Below are positions 42,429 through 52,322 of a DNA stretch of 57,653 nt, piece after piece; position 1 is the stretch's first letter, and each line of letters opens with the position of its first letter. The position numbers and the translations under genes are program-made. The notes beneath the pieces are model-generated. The model was not told the origin of the DNA and searched no databases. It was given only the letters and a program-made list of their open reading frames with translations. Source of the DNA: Gammaproteobacteria bacterium (GTDB taxonomy: Bacteria > Pseudomonadota > Gammaproteobacteria > Nitrococcales > Nitrococcaceae); contig JAUILK010000020.1 in the NCBI GenBank assembly GCA_030433275.1, forward strand, positions 1 through 57,653, in the 5' to 3' direction.

Positions 42429-44522
42429 ATGATCACCGCGGTGGGTGCGCTCGAGGCTCCGTTCACCGGTTGGGAGAATCTAAACCCGCATCGAGTCGCA
42501 CGGCTAGCGCGGCTGGGTATTCGTAGGGTCGAGGATCTATTATTTCATCTACCACTACGCTATGAAGATTGGTCAACGATCCTTCCTCTGGAGCATGCGC
42601 GCCCAGGGCAGAGCGCGTTGGTTGCAGGTGTCGTAGAACTCGTCGAGGTGGTCGGAGGACGGCGCCGGCAGTTGTTGTGCCGGATCAGCGATGGCACAGG
42701 CCGCCTAACTCTGCAATTCTTTCATTTTTATTCGAATCAGCGGAAGAGACTCCAAGCCGGGGTGCGGTTGTTGTGCTACGGTGAGGTGCGGTCAGGGCCC
42801 GCCGGTCTGCAGATGGTCCATCCGCAATGGCGCGTACTCGCCACAGATCGGTCTGGCTCCAGCGAAAAAGGATTCAAGCCAGTATACCCTTCGACCGAAG
42901 GTCTGGATCAAGCTTTCTTGCGTCGTCTTATACACCGTGCGCTTGGGGAGGCGATGGCTGGGCGCATGGGGGATGAACTGTTGCCACGACGGCTGCGTGA
43001 AGAGCTTGGTTTACCCAAGCTGGTTGATGCCTTGCGCCTCCTGCATGCGCCAACCTCTGCCGAGGCGGCGAGCGAACTTATGGCGCGGCGGCATCCCGCA
43101 GTGCGCCGGATTATCCTCGAAGAGCTACTGGCACATCGTCTGAGCTTGCTGCGATTGCGTGGCCGGCGGCAACTTGCCAAGCCGGCGCCGACGCTTCAGG
43201 GAACCGGTGCACTTTTAGAAGCGTGGTTTGCTCGTTTGCCGTTTCGGCTTACTTTGGCCCAGCGCCGCGTGATGCGGGAGGTGGCTAAGGACATGGGGCA
43301 GGCCCGCCCTATGTTGCGATTGGTGCAAGGCGATGTCGGTTGCGGCAAAACGGTGATTGCTGCCTTGGCGGCGTTGACCACCGTAGAAGCCGGCTGGCAG
43401 GTGGCGTTTATGGCGCCAACGGAGCTGCTGGCGGAGCAACATTATCGTACCTTTCAGCGTTGGCTGGCGCCCCTCGGAGTTGAAACAGCCTGGTTGACTG
43501 GTCGGTTGACACCCAGTGGCCGTCGTGACCACATCAAGCGCCTGGCAAGCGGCGAAATACGCGTGGTCATGGGGACGCATGCGCTGTTTCAAGAGCAGGT
43601 AGTCTTTAACCGCTTGGGGTTGGCTATTGTCGATGAGCAACATCGTTTCGGCGTACATCAGCGGCTTGCCTTGAAGAACAAAAGCGGCATGGAGGAGGTT
43701 CAACCGCACCAACTCATAATGACAGCGACCCCCATTCCGCGCACTTTGGCTATGACGGCTTTTGCCGATCTCGACGTTTCGGTGATCGATGAGCTGCCTC
43801 CGGGGCGTAAGCCCATAACTACGGTTGCTATCTCCGATGCCAGGCGGGGACAGGTGATCGAGCGTATTCGCCATGCTTGTGCCGAGGGGCGGCAAGCTTA
43901 TTGGGTATGCACACGGGTGGAGGAATCCGAGGCATGTCAAACGGAAGCAGCTGAGGCGACCGCGCAGCGGTTGCGCGAGAGTCTACCGGAGTTGCGAGTG
44001 GGCCTCGTGCATGGCCGAATGAAAGGTGTGGAGAAAGAAACGGTCATGGCGGCTTTCGAGGCTGGAGAGCTACAGTTATTGGTGGCGACTACGGTAATCG
44101 AAGTCGGCGTCGATGTGCCGAACGCCAGCCTTATGGTTATCGAGAATGCCGAGCGGTTTGGCCTTGCGCAACTGCATCAGTTACGCGGCCGCATAGGGCG
44201 GGGGGCGGCAGCGAGCAGCTGTGTGCTCATGTACCATGGTCCGTTGAGCCAGGCCGCGCAGGCGCGTCTTGCGATCCTGCGGTACACTCAGGATGGCTTC
44301 CGGATCGCGCAACGCGATTTGGAACTCCGTGGTCCTGGAGAGTTGCTTGGTACCCGTCAGACCGGCGAACTGCATTATCGGGTGGCGGATTTGCGGCGTG
44401 ATACCGATCTTCTGCCGCAAGTACGCCGTTGGGCGGCTATCCTGCTTCGGGGGTGTCCGGATCGCGTCGATGCGCTGATTACACGGTGGATCGGTGAGGC
44501 TGAACGCTACGCTCGAGTGTGA
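42429..44522 (+). CDS. recG: ATP-dependent DNA helicase RecG
   Basis: Branched-DNA helicase that regresses stalled forks. The 697 residues have an N-terminal wedge/OB domain to about 290. Helicase motif I is GDVGCGKT and the Walker B variant is DEQHRFG, followed by MTATPIPRT. A C-terminal helicase domain has TRVEESEACQTEAAE, the VGVDVPNA motif and QLHQLRGRIGRG. ATG 42429 starts 19 bases after ridA with little ribosome-site signal; length agrees with E. coli (693). Confidence 0.96.
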   Translation: MITAVGALEAPFTGWENLNPHRVARLARLGIRRVEDLLFHLPLRYEDWSTILPLEHARPGQSALVAGVVELVEVVGGRRRQLLCRISDGTGRLTLQFFHFYSNQRKRLQAGVRLLCYGEVRSGPAGLQMVHPQWRVLATDRSGSSEKGFKPVYPSTEGLDQAFLRRLIHRALGEAMAGRMGDELLPRRLREELGLPKLVDALRLLHAPTSAEAASELMARRHPAVRRIILEELLAHRLSLLRLRGRRQLAKPAPTLQGTGALLEAWFARLPFRLTLAQRRVMREVAKDMGQARPMLRLVQGDVGCGKTVIAALAALTTVEAGWQVAFMAPTELLAEQHYRTFQRWLAPLGVETAWLTGRLTPSGRRDHIKRLASGEIRVVMGTHALFQEQVVFNRLGLAIVDEQHRFGVHQRLALKNKSGMEEVQPHQLIMTATPIPRTLAMTAFADLDVSVIDELPPGRKPITTVAISDARRGQVIERIRHACAEGRQAYWVCTRVEESEACQTEAAEATAQRLRESLPELRVGLVHGRMKGVEKETVMAAFEAGELQLLVATTVIEVGVDVPNASLMVIENAERFGLAQLHQLRGRIGRGAAASSCVLMYHGPLSQAAQARLAILRYTQDGFRIAQRDLELRGPGELLGTRQTGELHYRVADLRRDTDLLPQVRRWAAILLRGCPDRVDALITRWIGEAERYARV

Positions 44523-44585
44523 GATCGATTTGGTGCGCGCTTAACAAGCGGGCAGCGGGCAAACGATGACGAATCGAGGCCATGA

Positions 44586-45152
44586 GTGAATCGAGCTGTC
44601 CGTAAGTGGCGGCCACGCCGGTTGCCATTGCAGCGTATCGCGCTGCCGCTGCTGCGTCGGTGGTTGGACGAGCCGGGTTCATTGACGCGGCGCATACGCC
44701 GCAATTGCCCGGGCTGCTTTTATGTCGAAGTTTTATGCGAACGGTGGGGCGCACCGTTTTTGGACGAGGCCCGCCGGCTTGGCCTGCAGCATAAAAATCG
44801 GGTTTGGCTACGCGAGGTTTTGTTGTGCTGTGGTGACAGTGCGTGGGTTTATGGCCGCAGCATCGTACCTGGGCAGACCCTGCGGGGGCATCTGCGCGGC
44901 CTGCAGCAGCTTGGTCAGCAACCACTGGGCAGCATCTTATTCAAGCGTCACCCGGTAAGCCGAGGTGAGATCGAGATCGCGCGTTTGGCCGCGGACGACG
45001 GGCTGTATCGTCGGGTGGTGCGGAGCACTGTGGCCGTGCCGGGTTGTTGGGTCCGACGGTCGGTTTTTCACGTCGCTGAGCGTCCGTTATTGGTGACCGA
45101 AGTATTTTTGCCGGCTTTGGTGGCTCAAGCCGCTGGTAGCGGATCATCTTAG
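44586..45152 (+). CDS. ubiC: Chorismate lyase
   Basis: Cleaves chorismate to 4-hydroxybenzoate and pyruvate, the first committed step of ubiquinone synthesis. The 188 residues include the family blocks REVLLCCGDSAWVYGRSIVP (given as REVLLCCGD and WVYGRSIVP), the core Arg and Glu in LGSILFKRH and a final VTEVFLPAL. GTG 44586 is the only good start upstream of the conserved region. ubiA follows within 30 bases and uses the product, forming the ubiCA operon. Confidence 0.9.
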   Translation: MNRAVRKWRPRRLPLQRIALPLLRRWLDEPGSLTRRIRRNCPGCFYVEVLCERWGAPFLDEARRLGLQHKNRVWLREVLLCCGDSAWVYGRSIVPGQTLRGHLRGLQQLGQQPLGSILFKRHPVSRGEIEIARLAADDGLYRRVVRSTVAVPGCWVRRSVFHVAERPLLVTEVFLPALVAQAAGSGSS

Positions 45153-45179
45153 GTCGGCGGACCCATTTGTGTGGAGCAG

Positions 45180-46049
45180 ATGACAAGCACTTTTTTGGAT
45201 CGCGCCGTTCAGTATGCACGGCTAGCTCGGTTGCATCGTCCGATCGGAAATTTTTTACTGCTCTGGCCCATGTTGTGGGCTTTGTGGATTGCGGCCGCCG
45301 GGCGGCCCGACCCGCGGGTGCTGGGTGTTTTTTTGCTCGGCGTGCTGATGATGCGTGCGGCCGGCTGTGTGGTCAATGACTATGCCGACCGCCACTTCGA
45401 TGGTCGGGTCCAGCGTACCCGTGACCGACCTATGGCGACCGGCGCGGTCCGTGCGCATGAGGCGTTGCCGTTATTTGTAATGTTGTGTCTGGCTGCATTT
45501 GGATTGGTTCTGCTGATGAACCGGCTGACTATTTATCTTTCAGTCGTGGCTGTAGTGTTGGCTGCCACTTACCCGTTCATGAAACGCTACACGCACCTGC
45601 CACAAGCGTATCTCGGCGTGGCCTTCGGTTGGGCGGTTCCTATGGCCTTTGCGGCGCAAACCGGCAGCGTGCCACCCATAGCCTGGTTGATTTTTCTATC
45701 GGCCGTAATCTGGGCGGGCATTTACGATACCGAGTACGCTATGGTGGATCGGGATGACGATCTCAGGATCGGTCTTAAATCCACGGCAATCTTGCTGGGA
45801 CGGTATGACCGTGTTGCAATCGGTTTTCTCCAGTTGCTGATGACCGTCCTGCTGATTTGGATTGGTGTCTTGATGCATCTTGGGTTGTTTTTTTGGCTTG
45901 CACTGCTACTGGCTACGCTGTTATTCGGCTATCAACAGTATTTGATTCGTGACCGTTACCGTGCGGAATGCTTCCGTGCCTTTCTCAATAACAATATTTA
46001 CGGTGGCGTTATTTTTATCGGAATCGCCTTGCACTACCTGTCGAGTTGA
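45180..46049 (+). CDS. ubiA: 4-hydroxybenzoate octaprenyltransferase
   Basis: Membrane prenyltransferase attaching the polyprenyl chain to 4-hydroxybenzoate. From ATG 45180 the product has 289 residues with eight or nine membrane helices. The two Asp-rich motifs are [10 protein letters not shown] and [12 protein letters not shown], which bind magnesium-pyrophosphate, and [11 protein letters not shown] is the family N-terminus. A GTG at 45171 is in frame and also possible. Its last 16 bases overlap the end of the convergent comF gene. Confidence 0.94.
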   Translation: MTSTFLDRAVQYARLARLHRPIGNFLLLWPMLWALWIAAAGRPDPRVLGVFLLGVLMMRAAGCVVNDYADRHFDGRVQRTRDRPMATGAVRAHEALPLFVMLCLAAFGLVLLMNRLTIYLSVVAVVLAATYPFMKRYTHLPQAYLGVAFGWAVPMAFAAQTGSVPPIAWLIFLSAVIWAGIYDTEYAMVDRDDDLRIGLKSTAILLGRYDRVAIGFLQLLMTVLLIWIGVLMHLGLFFWLALLLATLLFGYQQYLIRDRYRAECFRAFLNNNIYGGVIFIGIALHYLSS

Positions 46050-46774
46050 GGGGTGCGTGCCATAACCCAGATTTCGATCTGTTTGGCCCCCGCCAGGCGT
46101 AGCGTCTTGGCCAACTCGATCACGGTCGCACCGGTGGTCAAAACATCGTCGATCACTGCCACGTGTGCTGGCACGCGGTGTGTTGTTACTTGGAACGCTC
46201 CGCGTGTGTTACTCCTGCGTTCGCTTTTGTCCAGGCCGGTTTGCGCGGCCGTCGCACGGCTGCGGCGCACCATTTGTGGGGCGAGCGGAGCATCTAGTCG
46301 GCGGGCGAGCTCAAGCGCCTGATTAAACCCCCGTTGGCGTAGTCGCTGTGGGTGCAGAGGAACGGGTATCACCGCGTCGGGCACCGCTACGCTCCGCCGA
46401 TGCAGATAATCGGCTAGTAAATCACCCAGGCATCGAGCGGCAGCAAGGTCATCCCCATACTTCAGTGCCTTGATCAAGACGTCGACCGGGTGGCAATAGC
46501 GAAACGGGGCATAAACGCACCGGAAAGGCGGAGAATGGCGCAAGCAATCGCCGCAAAGCTGCTCCTCGCCGGTGTCAGTAAGTGGTAATGCGCATTGTCG
46601 GCAGTGCGTATCCAGCCAGGGCAGCTCCGCGGTGCAATGCGCACAAAGCTCTAACTCGTCTATCCCCGGTGCGGCACAAAAGCGGCAACGCATGGGGTAG
46701 AGCCGCATATGGACACGGGTTAGCCACCGGTAAACCGATGGCGGGGAATGACGGTTGACAGTCAAGGTGGCCAC
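46034..46774 (-). CDS. comF: ComF family phosphoribosyltransferase-like protein
   Basis: A 246-residue ComF/GntX type protein. The N-terminal part has two zinc-ribbon-like cysteine pairs (CRFCAAPG with CAHC, and CRQCALP with CGDC). The C-terminal part has the PRPP-binding loop [13 protein letters not shown]. Relatives are needed for DNA uptake in competent bacteria, but many carriers are not known to be competent. The GTG at 46774 gives the full frame; an ATG at 46708 would also leave the domains intact. It is divergent from bioB, only 52 bases apart, as in many gammaproteobacteria. Confidence 0.88.
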   Translation of the reverse strand: MATLTVNRHSPPSVYRWLTRVHMRLYPMRCRFCAAPGIDELELCAHCTAELPWLDTHCRQCALPLTDTGEEQLCGDCLRHSPPFRCVYAPFRYCHPVDVLIKALKYGDDLAAARCLGDLLADYLHRRSVAVPDAVIPVPLHPQRLRQRGFNQALELARRLDAPLAPQMVRRSRATAAQTGLDKSERRSNTRGAFQVTTHRVPAHVAVIDDVLTTGATVIELAKTLRLAGAKQIEIWVMARTPQLDR

Positions 46775-46826
46775 GCTACCATCGCCTATACTTCATATTT
46801 GATTTCACACTCCGGAGGATAACCCA

Positions 46827-47870
46827 TTGCGCTGGAGAACCGAGCCGATGGCAGCGAGCGAGGGCACAGACATTCGTCACGATTGGCAGCACAGCGAGAT
46901 CGAGGAACTACTAGGACAAGCCTTCAGCGATCTGCTATTCCAGGCCCAGGAGATTCATCGGCGCTATTTTGACCCGAACGAGATTCAGGTGTGTACGCTG
47001 CAAAGCATTAAAACCGGTGGTTGCCCAGAGGACTGTAAATATTGCCCCCAGAGCATTCGCTACCAGGCGGGTGTCGAATCTGAACCGCTCATGAGCTTCG
47101 AGGCGGTGCTTGCTGCAGCGCGCAGGGCGCGCGCAGCCGGTGCGACGCGGTTCTGTATGGGTGCGGCCTGGCGGCGCCCGAAAGACCGGGATTTGACGCG
47201 TGTCATCGAAATGGTATCGGCAATCAAAGCCTTGGGGATGGAGACCTGCGTCACCCTCGGTATGCTCACCGCTGAGCAGGCGCAGCGCCTGCAAACGGCA
47301 GGGCTCGACTACTACAATCACAACATCGATACGTCGCCCGAACGCTATCCCAGCGTTATTACGACTCGGACCTACCGGGATCGTCTTGAGACTTTAGCGC
47401 ATGTCCGAGCCGCGGGAATCAAGCTCTGTTGCGGCGGCATCATCGGTATGGGTGAGAGCCGTGCCGACCGAGCAGGTATGCTCCGTGTATTGGCCAACCT
47501 TCCGGAGCACCCGCAGAGCGTGCCGATCAACCAACTCATCCAAGTCCCGGGCACGCCATTGTATGGTGCACCGGCTGTGGATCCGTTTGAGATGATTCGT
47601 ATGGTTGCAGCCAGTCGTATCCTCATGCCGAGAGCATGGATTCGGCTATCCGCAGGCCGCTGCGAGATGAGTGACGAGACGCAGGCCCTGTGTTTCTTGG
47701 CCGGCGCCAATAGTATTTTTTATGGTGAGCGTTTGCTCACCACCGATAATCCCGCAGAGCAACACGATAGAGCGTTGTTCGCGAAGCTTGGTTTGCGCTT
47801 ACAGACGCGTTCGGAGCCTGCTCGGTCGGTGCACGGCGCGACTGGCGAGAGGATGCGGAGGTCGACCTGA
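46827..47870 (+). CDS. bioB: Biotin synthase
   Basis: Radical SAM enzyme inserting sulfur into dethiobiotin. The cluster cysteines are C66, C70 and C73 in [13 protein letters not shown]; the second cluster's ligands follow in RFCMGAAWR and LGMLTAEQA, with the ligand Arg in RLSAGRCEM. The 347 residues fit the family. I use TTG 46827 because GGAGG lies eight bases upstream; ATG 46848 is also in frame and would still keep all motifs. It is directly followed by bioC, with no bioF or bioH in between. Confidence 0.95.
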   Translation: MRWRTEPMAASEGTDIRHDWQHSEIEELLGQAFSDLLFQAQEIHRRYFDPNEIQVCTLQSIKTGGCPEDCKYCPQSIRYQAGVESEPLMSFEAVLAAARRARAAGATRFCMGAAWRRPKDRDLTRVIEMVSAIKALGMETCVTLGMLTAEQAQRLQTAGLDYYNHNIDTSPERYPSVITTRTYRDRLETLAHVRAAGIKLCCGGIIGMGESRADRAGMLRVLANLPEHPQSVPINQLIQVPGTPLYGAPAVDPFEMIRMVAASRILMPRAWIRLSAGRCEMSDETQALCFLAGANSIFYGERLLTTDNPAEQHDRALFAKLGLRLQTRSEPARSVHGATGERMRRST

Positions 47871-48760
47871 TGGAGGCGGGTCGGCAGTGTCTGAACAAGC
47901 GGTTGCTGCGGCGTTCCTTCAATGCCGCGGCGGTTAGCTACGATGCGGCGGCCGTACTTCAGCGAGAGGTCGGCAAGCGTCTGATCGAGCGCCTTGAGCT
48001 GATTCGGTTGAATCCGCGCTGGGTCCTGGATATTGGGGCGGGCACTGGAACTACGACGCGTCAGTTGATGCGGCGCTATCCGCGCGCGCGCTTTGTTGCG
48101 CTTGATATCGCTCCTGCAATGCTAAGCCGAGCCCGCCGCCGCGCTCCCCTGCTGCAGCGGTTGCGCTGTGCCTGTGCCGATGCCGAGTCACTTCCCTTTG
48201 CCACGGATAGCTTCGATCTCGTTTTCTCCAATCTTACACTCCAGTGGGTCAATGATCCGGGGCGGGTTTTCCGCGAAATCCAGCGGGTGCTGCGGCCGAG
48301 CGGTTTGTTGGTGTTCACCAGTTTGGGTCCGGATACTTTAAAAGAATTGCGTCAATCTTGGGAGTGTGCCGATGGCTATGTGCATGTGAACCAATTTGTC
48401 GATATGCATGAGGTAGGCGATACCCTGGTTCAGGTGCGCTTGGCCGATCCTGTCATGGAGATGGAACATTTTACCTTGACCTACCGCAGCGCGCGCGATC
48501 TGGTGCGTGAGCTTAAAGCCCTTGGCGCTCACAATGTCATCATTGGCCGGAATACAGGACTGACTGGGCGGCGACGGTGGCTTGCCATGGAGGCTGCTTA
48601 TGAGCGTTGGCGTGCTGCCGAAGGGTTGCTGCCCGCAACTTACGAGGTGGTTTATGGCCATGCGTGGGGGACGCAGTCCGCACGCCAGCGGGTGGATCGC
48701 TCGGGTGCGATCCACATCCCGCTGACCGAACTCGGAAGACGCCGATTTGGAGCACGTTGA
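47870..48760 (+). CDS. bioC: Malonyl-ACP O-methyltransferase BioC
   Basis: Methylates the free carboxyl of malonyl-ACP to start pimelate synthesis for biotin. The 296 residues have a class I SAM fold: VLDIGAGTGTTT (motif I), LDIAPAMLSRAR, the SFDLVFSNLTLQWV motif and the FTSLGPDTLKELRQ BioC stretch. The N-terminal RRSFNAAAVSYDAAAVLQ is also typical. ATG 47870 overlaps the bioB stop by one base, so expression is coupled. bioF, bioH and bioD are not in the window. Confidence 0.94.
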   Translation: MEAGRQCLNKRLLRRSFNAAAVSYDAAAVLQREVGKRLIERLELIRLNPRWVLDIGAGTGTTTRQLMRRYPRARFVALDIAPAMLSRARRRAPLLQRLRCACADAESLPFATDSFDLVFSNLTLQWVNDPGRVFREIQRVLRPSGLLVFTSLGPDTLKELRQSWECADGYVHVNQFVDMHEVGDTLVQVRLADPVMEMEHFTLTYRSARDLVRELKALGAHNVIIGRNTGLTGRRRWLAMEAAYERWRAAEGLLPATYEVVYGHAWGTQSARQRVDRSGAIHIPLTELGRRRFGAR

Positions 48761-48887
48761 TGGCCGTTAGCTTGCCTAGCGGGCCTTTACAAGCATCAGA
48801 GATGCCGCTAAGGTTGTTTTTAGGTTGTGGGCTCAATAAAATGCCCCGCAACTTGGAGTAACCGCGTGCAGCTGAAGTAGGCGCTTA

Positions 48888-48906
48888 CCGCCTCCTAGGG
48901 AGGTGG
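48888..48906 (+). promoter_or_regulatory. Hairpin that can cover the ribosome site of the DUF2244 gene
   Basis: CCGCCTCC (48888-48895) can pair with GGAGGTGG (48899-48906) around a TAG loop, with one G-T pair. The right arm contains a Shine-Dalgarno core; a second GGAGGG follows at 48905-48910, before ATG 48913. It might modulate translation at the start of the oxidase cluster or be chance. Confidence 0.3.
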
Positions 48907-48912
48907 AGGGTC

Positions 48913-49473
48913 ATGGTTGCGACACAGTACGACGAAAAGGATGGGGCTTGGTGCCTTATTTTGCGCCCGAATGTCGCGTTATCCTGGCGGCAGGCAAAGA
49001 TATTCCTGTTGTTCACCGCAGGTGTTTGTTTTTCCGCAGCGGGCGTGTTTGCCTTGATGGGCATGTGGCTGATCCTACCGTTTGCCGGTTTAGAGATCGG
49101 AGCGTTGGCCTTGGCACTCATCGTCACGGCGCAGAGAGCGTATGACACCGAGGTCATACACGTTTCGGAGTCCAAGGTCAAAATTGATAAAGGGCGGCGC
49201 CGTCCGGAGCGTCATTGGAGTTTCGACCGGCTGTGGAGCGAGGTGATCCTGGCCGTGCCAGGACACCCGTGGTATCCGACACGTTTGGCGGTGCGCTCAC
49301 GGGGTGAGCAGGTCGAGTTGGGTCGTTTCCTCGCTGACGATGAGCGGGCCCAGGTGGCCGGAGAGCTCCGTCGCTGGATCGGGCCAATGGCGGGGCTGGG
49401 CGGCCCCATTGCGAAACTGAGAATCGGTCCGGCCACCGCGCGTGAGGACGGGACTACCCACCGCAAGGCCTAA
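48913..49473 (+). CDS. DUF2244 domain-containing membrane protein
   Basis: A 186-residue integral membrane protein of DUF2244. Two membrane helices are predicted, at about 28-52 and 56-75, followed by a cytoplasmic domain that ends with RRWIGPMAG. Genes of this family commonly sit just upstream of coxB in proteobacteria, as here, and are thought to assist oxidase assembly, though the role is not established. GGTGGAGGG precedes ATG 48913. It is separated from coxB by about 155 bases. Confidence 0.8.
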   Translation: MVATQYDEKDGAWCLILRPNVALSWRQAKIFLLFTAGVCFSAAGVFALMGMWLILPFAGLEIGALALALIVTAQRAYDTEVIHVSESKVKIDKGRRRPERHWSFDRLWSEVILAVPGHPWYPTRLAVRSRGEQVELGRFLADDERAQVAGELRRWIGPMAGLGGPIAKLRIGPATAREDGTTHRKA

Positions 49474-49628
49474 TGAAAGGCTAGTGTAAATAAAATTGCG
49501 TTTTGAACGTTAATTTCAAACGGGATGCCGCGGGTTTTAACCGCACGCGTTCAGAGTTGTGTTGTGAGTTTTTTGTCTTGTTTAGGGCAAGCCTTACTGA
49601 TAATTCACCTTCGGGGAGGTTGCAGAGG

Positions 49629-50510
49629 ATGAAATGGGATAAACGACTGGTCACGATTACCTCGGGCCTTGCAGGGGGGCTGGCGCTTGCCGCGACCCCG
49701 GCATGGGCGGGGCTCGGGGAATTGAATCTGCCATATGGCGTAACGAGCATCGCCCATATGAACTACGATCTGAACATGCTCGTGCTTTGGATTACGATTT
49801 TTATCGGCATCATCGTTTTCGGAGCGATGGGGTATTCAATTTACCATCATCGCAAATCGCAGGGAGCCGTCGCCGCTCAGTTTCATCACAATACGACCAT
49901 AGAAGTCGTCTGGACGGTCATCCCATTGCTTATTCTGGTCGGCATGGCGATCGCCGCAACGCGGGGATTGGTGCTGATGTACGATACCGATAACGCCGAA
50001 ATGGATATCAAAGTCACCGGATATCAATGGCAATGGCGCTATGACTATCTCGGCGAGGGGGTCAGCTTTTACAGCAAACTCGACGAGCAGAGCAACCAGG
50101 CTCGGCAGTTGGGATCTCCGCTGCGGCCCGAGCGGGTGGAGCATTATCTGCGCAATGTGGATAAGCCGCTGGTGGTGCCGATCAATACCAAGATCCGTTT
50201 TCTGATCACCGCTGAGGATGTGATCCATGGTTGGTGGGTGCCGGAATTCGGCTGGAAAATGGACGCCATCCCTGGATACGTAAACAGAGCATGGACGAAG
50301 ATCGAGCAGCCCGGTGTGTATCGGGGGCAGTGTGCCGAGCTTTGTGGGCGTGACCATGGCTTCATGCCGATCGTGGTGATAGCCAAGACTCCGGAGGAGT
50401 ACAAGAAATGGCTAGCCGAGCAGAAAGAGCGCCAGAGCGCCTCCGAAGGTGCTGAGCAGGCCTCCGCCGAGCGCTCCCCTGCAGTCGATGCGGCTCAGAC
50501 CCAGAGCTAA
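49629..50510 (+). CDS. coxB: Cytochrome c oxidase subunit II (CuA)
   Basis: Receives electrons from cytochrome c through the binuclear CuA site. From ATG 49629 the product has 293 residues: a signal peptide, two membrane helices (about 40-62 and 85-107), then a periplasmic cupredoxin domain. CuA ligands are all present: H200 in HGWWVPEFG, C235 and C239 in CAELCG, H243 and M246. A polar Ala/Glu-rich tail of about 30 residues follows. GGGGAGG lies nine bases before the start. No cytochrome c fusion is seen. Confidence 0.96.
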   Translation: MKWDKRLVTITSGLAGGLALAATPAWAGLGELNLPYGVTSIAHMNYDLNMLVLWITIFIGIIVFGAMGYSIYHHRKSQGAVAAQFHHNTTIEVVWTVIPLLILVGMAIAATRGLVLMYDTDNAEMDIKVTGYQWQWRYDYLGEGVSFYSKLDEQSNQARQLGSPLRPERVEHYLRNVDKPLVVPINTKIRFLITAEDVIHGWWVPEFGWKMDAIPGYVNRAWTKIEQPGVYRGQCAELCGRDHGFMPIVVIAKTPEEYKKWLAEQKERQSASEGAEQASAERSPAVDAAQTQS

Positions 50511-50632
50511 TAATTGACCAGCGTGACCTCTTGCCGTAGCGGTGATTATGCTATGCGCTTTCCCGCAAGGCAGAGATGGCGTGGTTAAGAGGTTTTTTCG
50601 ATGTTAAGGAAATCGTGCCGAGGAGGTTTCAG

Positions 50633-52240
50633 ATGAGTGCTGTTGACCACGCGGAGGCCCACCATCACGATGGGCCCGAGCCCGGGCTCTTGCGGTGGGT
50701 TTTCACGACCAACCATAAAGATATCGGTACCTTGTACCTGTTGTTCTCGCTGTTGATGTTTTTCGTCGGCGGCGTAATGGCGTTGATCATCCGGGCGGAG
50801 CTTTTCCAGCCAGGCATGCAGCTAGTCGATCCTTATTTCTTCAATGAAATGACTACCTTGCACGCGTTGGTGATGATTTTCGGTGCAATCATGCCGGGTT
50901 TCGTTGGGCTCGCCAATTGGCAAGTGCCGATGATGCTGGGGGCGCCGGATATGGCGTTGCCCCGGTTGAACAACTGGAGTTTCTGGCTGCTGCCATTCGC
51001 CTTCACCCTGTTGTTGTCCACCATGTTTATGCCCGGTGGCGGGCCAGCCGGCGGCTGGACGATGTATCCCCCGCTGATGTTGGAGACGGGGCAAGCCTTC
51101 CCGTTCGTTATTTTCGCAGTTCATATAATGGGCATGTCCTCGATCTTGGGGGCGATTAACATTATTGCGACCATCTTCAACATGCGGGCGCCGGGGATGA
51201 CGCTGATGATGATGCCGTTGTTCATATGGACCTGGCTCATCACCGCTTTCCTGCTGATCGCCGCAATGCCGGTGCTTGCGGGTGCCGTTACGATGCTGCT
51301 CACCGATCAGTACTTTGGCACTCACTTCTTTAATGCCGCCGGCGGTGGCGACCCTGTGATGTACCAGCACATTTTCTGGTTCTTCGGGCACCCCGAGGTG
51401 TACATCATGATTCTGCCGGCGTTCGGAATCGTCTCTCAGATCATTCCGACGTTCGCTCGCAAGCCGTTGTTTGGTTATGCTTCGATGGTATACGCGACTG
51501 CCTCGATCGCATTTCTGTCGTTTATTGTTTGGGCTCATCATATGTTCACTGTCGGCATGCCGCTCGCCGGTGAGCTGTTTTTCATGTATGCGACGATGCT
51601 GATCGCGGTGCCGACCGGGGTGAAGGTGTTCAATTGGGTGGCCACTATGTGGCAAGGCGCCATGACTTTCGAGACCCCGATGCTGTTCGCGTTGGCGTTC
51701 GTGGTTTTGTTTTCCATCGGTGGTTTCTCGGGGTTGATGTTGGCGATCGCTTCGGTCGATTTCCAGTATCAGGACGGCTATTTCGTGGTCGCTCACTTCC
51801 ATTACGTGCTTGTCACGGGTGCGGCGTTTGCGATTATTGCAGCTGCGTATTATTGGTTGCCGAAATGGACGGGCAACATGTACGACGAGCAGCTCGGTAA
51901 GTTGCATTTCTGGACGTCCGTGGTTTCGGTGAACATTCTTTATTTCCCACAGCATTTCGTGGGTTTGGCCGGTATGCCTCGGCGTATTCCGGACTATGCG
52001 GTCCAGTTCACCGAGTGGAATATGGTTTCCACGGTCGGTGCCTTTCTCTTCGGTTTCTCCCAGCTGATTTTCGTTTGGCTCGTTATCAAGGCAATTCGTG
52101 GCGGAGTCAAAGCTGAAGGCAGAAGTTGGGAAGGCGCTCATGGGATGGAGTGGGAGCTGCCCTCACCGGCACCCTACCATAGCTTCCAGACGCCGCCTGA
52201 TATCAGCAAGATCGTGGCGAGAGGGGATCTGCATTCTTGA
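50633..52240 (+). CDS. ctaD: Cytochrome c oxidase subunit I (aa3 type, A1 family)
   Basis: Catalytic subunit with heme a, heme a3 and CuB. From ATG 50633 (GAGGAGG upstream) it has 535 residues and 12 membrane helices. The K-channel/His-Tyr motif FGHPEVYIMI marks the A1 oxidase family, and the D-channel segment NWQVPMMLGAPDMALPRLNN is visible as NWQVPMMLGAPDM and LPRLNN. Heme and CuB histidines are in TLHALVM, VWAHHMF and HFHYVLVTG. coxB stops 122 bases upstream. An antisense open frame of 439 codons exists, but it is a composition shadow. Confidence 0.97.
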   Translation: MSAVDHAEAHHHDGPEPGLLRWVFTTNHKDIGTLYLLFSLLMFFVGGVMALIIRAELFQPGMQLVDPYFFNEMTTLHALVMIFGAIMPGFVGLANWQVPMMLGAPDMALPRLNNWSFWLLPFAFTLLLSTMFMPGGGPAGGWTMYPPLMLETGQAFPFVIFAVHIMGMSSILGAINIIATIFNMRAPGMTLMMMPLFIWTWLITAFLLIAAMPVLAGAVTMLLTDQYFGTHFFNAAGGGDPVMYQHIFWFFGHPEVYIMILPAFGIVSQIIPTFARKPLFGYASMVYATASIAFLSFIVWAHHMFTVGMPLAGELFFMYATMLIAVPTGVKVFNWVATMWQGAMTFETPMLFALAFVVLFSIGGFSGLMLAIASVDFQYQDGYFVVAHFHYVLVTGAAFAIIAAAYYWLPKWTGNMYDEQLGKLHFWTSVVSVNILYFPQHFVGLAGMPRRIPDYAVQFTEWNMVSTVGAFLFGFSQLIFVWLVIKAIRGGVKAEGRSWEGAHGMEWELPSPAPYHSFQTPPDISKIVARGDLHS

Positions 52241-52277
52241 TCGCACGGATCTTTTTTGATTCGGGTATGTGAAAAAG

Positions 52278-52306
52278 CCCGGCGACTGCAGCGCAGGGTC
52301 GCCGGG
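52278..52306 (+). terminator. Hairpin after ctaD
   Basis: CCCGGCGAC (52278-52286) and GTCGCCGGG (52298-52306) form a nine-base-pair stem with an A-rich left and TTTG right flank. It lies 38 bases after the ctaD stop, so it could attenuate transcription into the small downstream gene. Confidence 0.5.
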
Positions 52307-52322
52307 TTTGCCGGATGAGACG

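Noticed and set aside
50822-52141. Open frame of 439 codons on the minus strand
   Set aside because: Fully antisense to ctaD; composition (many His, Arg, Gln) is that of a mirrored membrane-protein gene and no family motif is visible.
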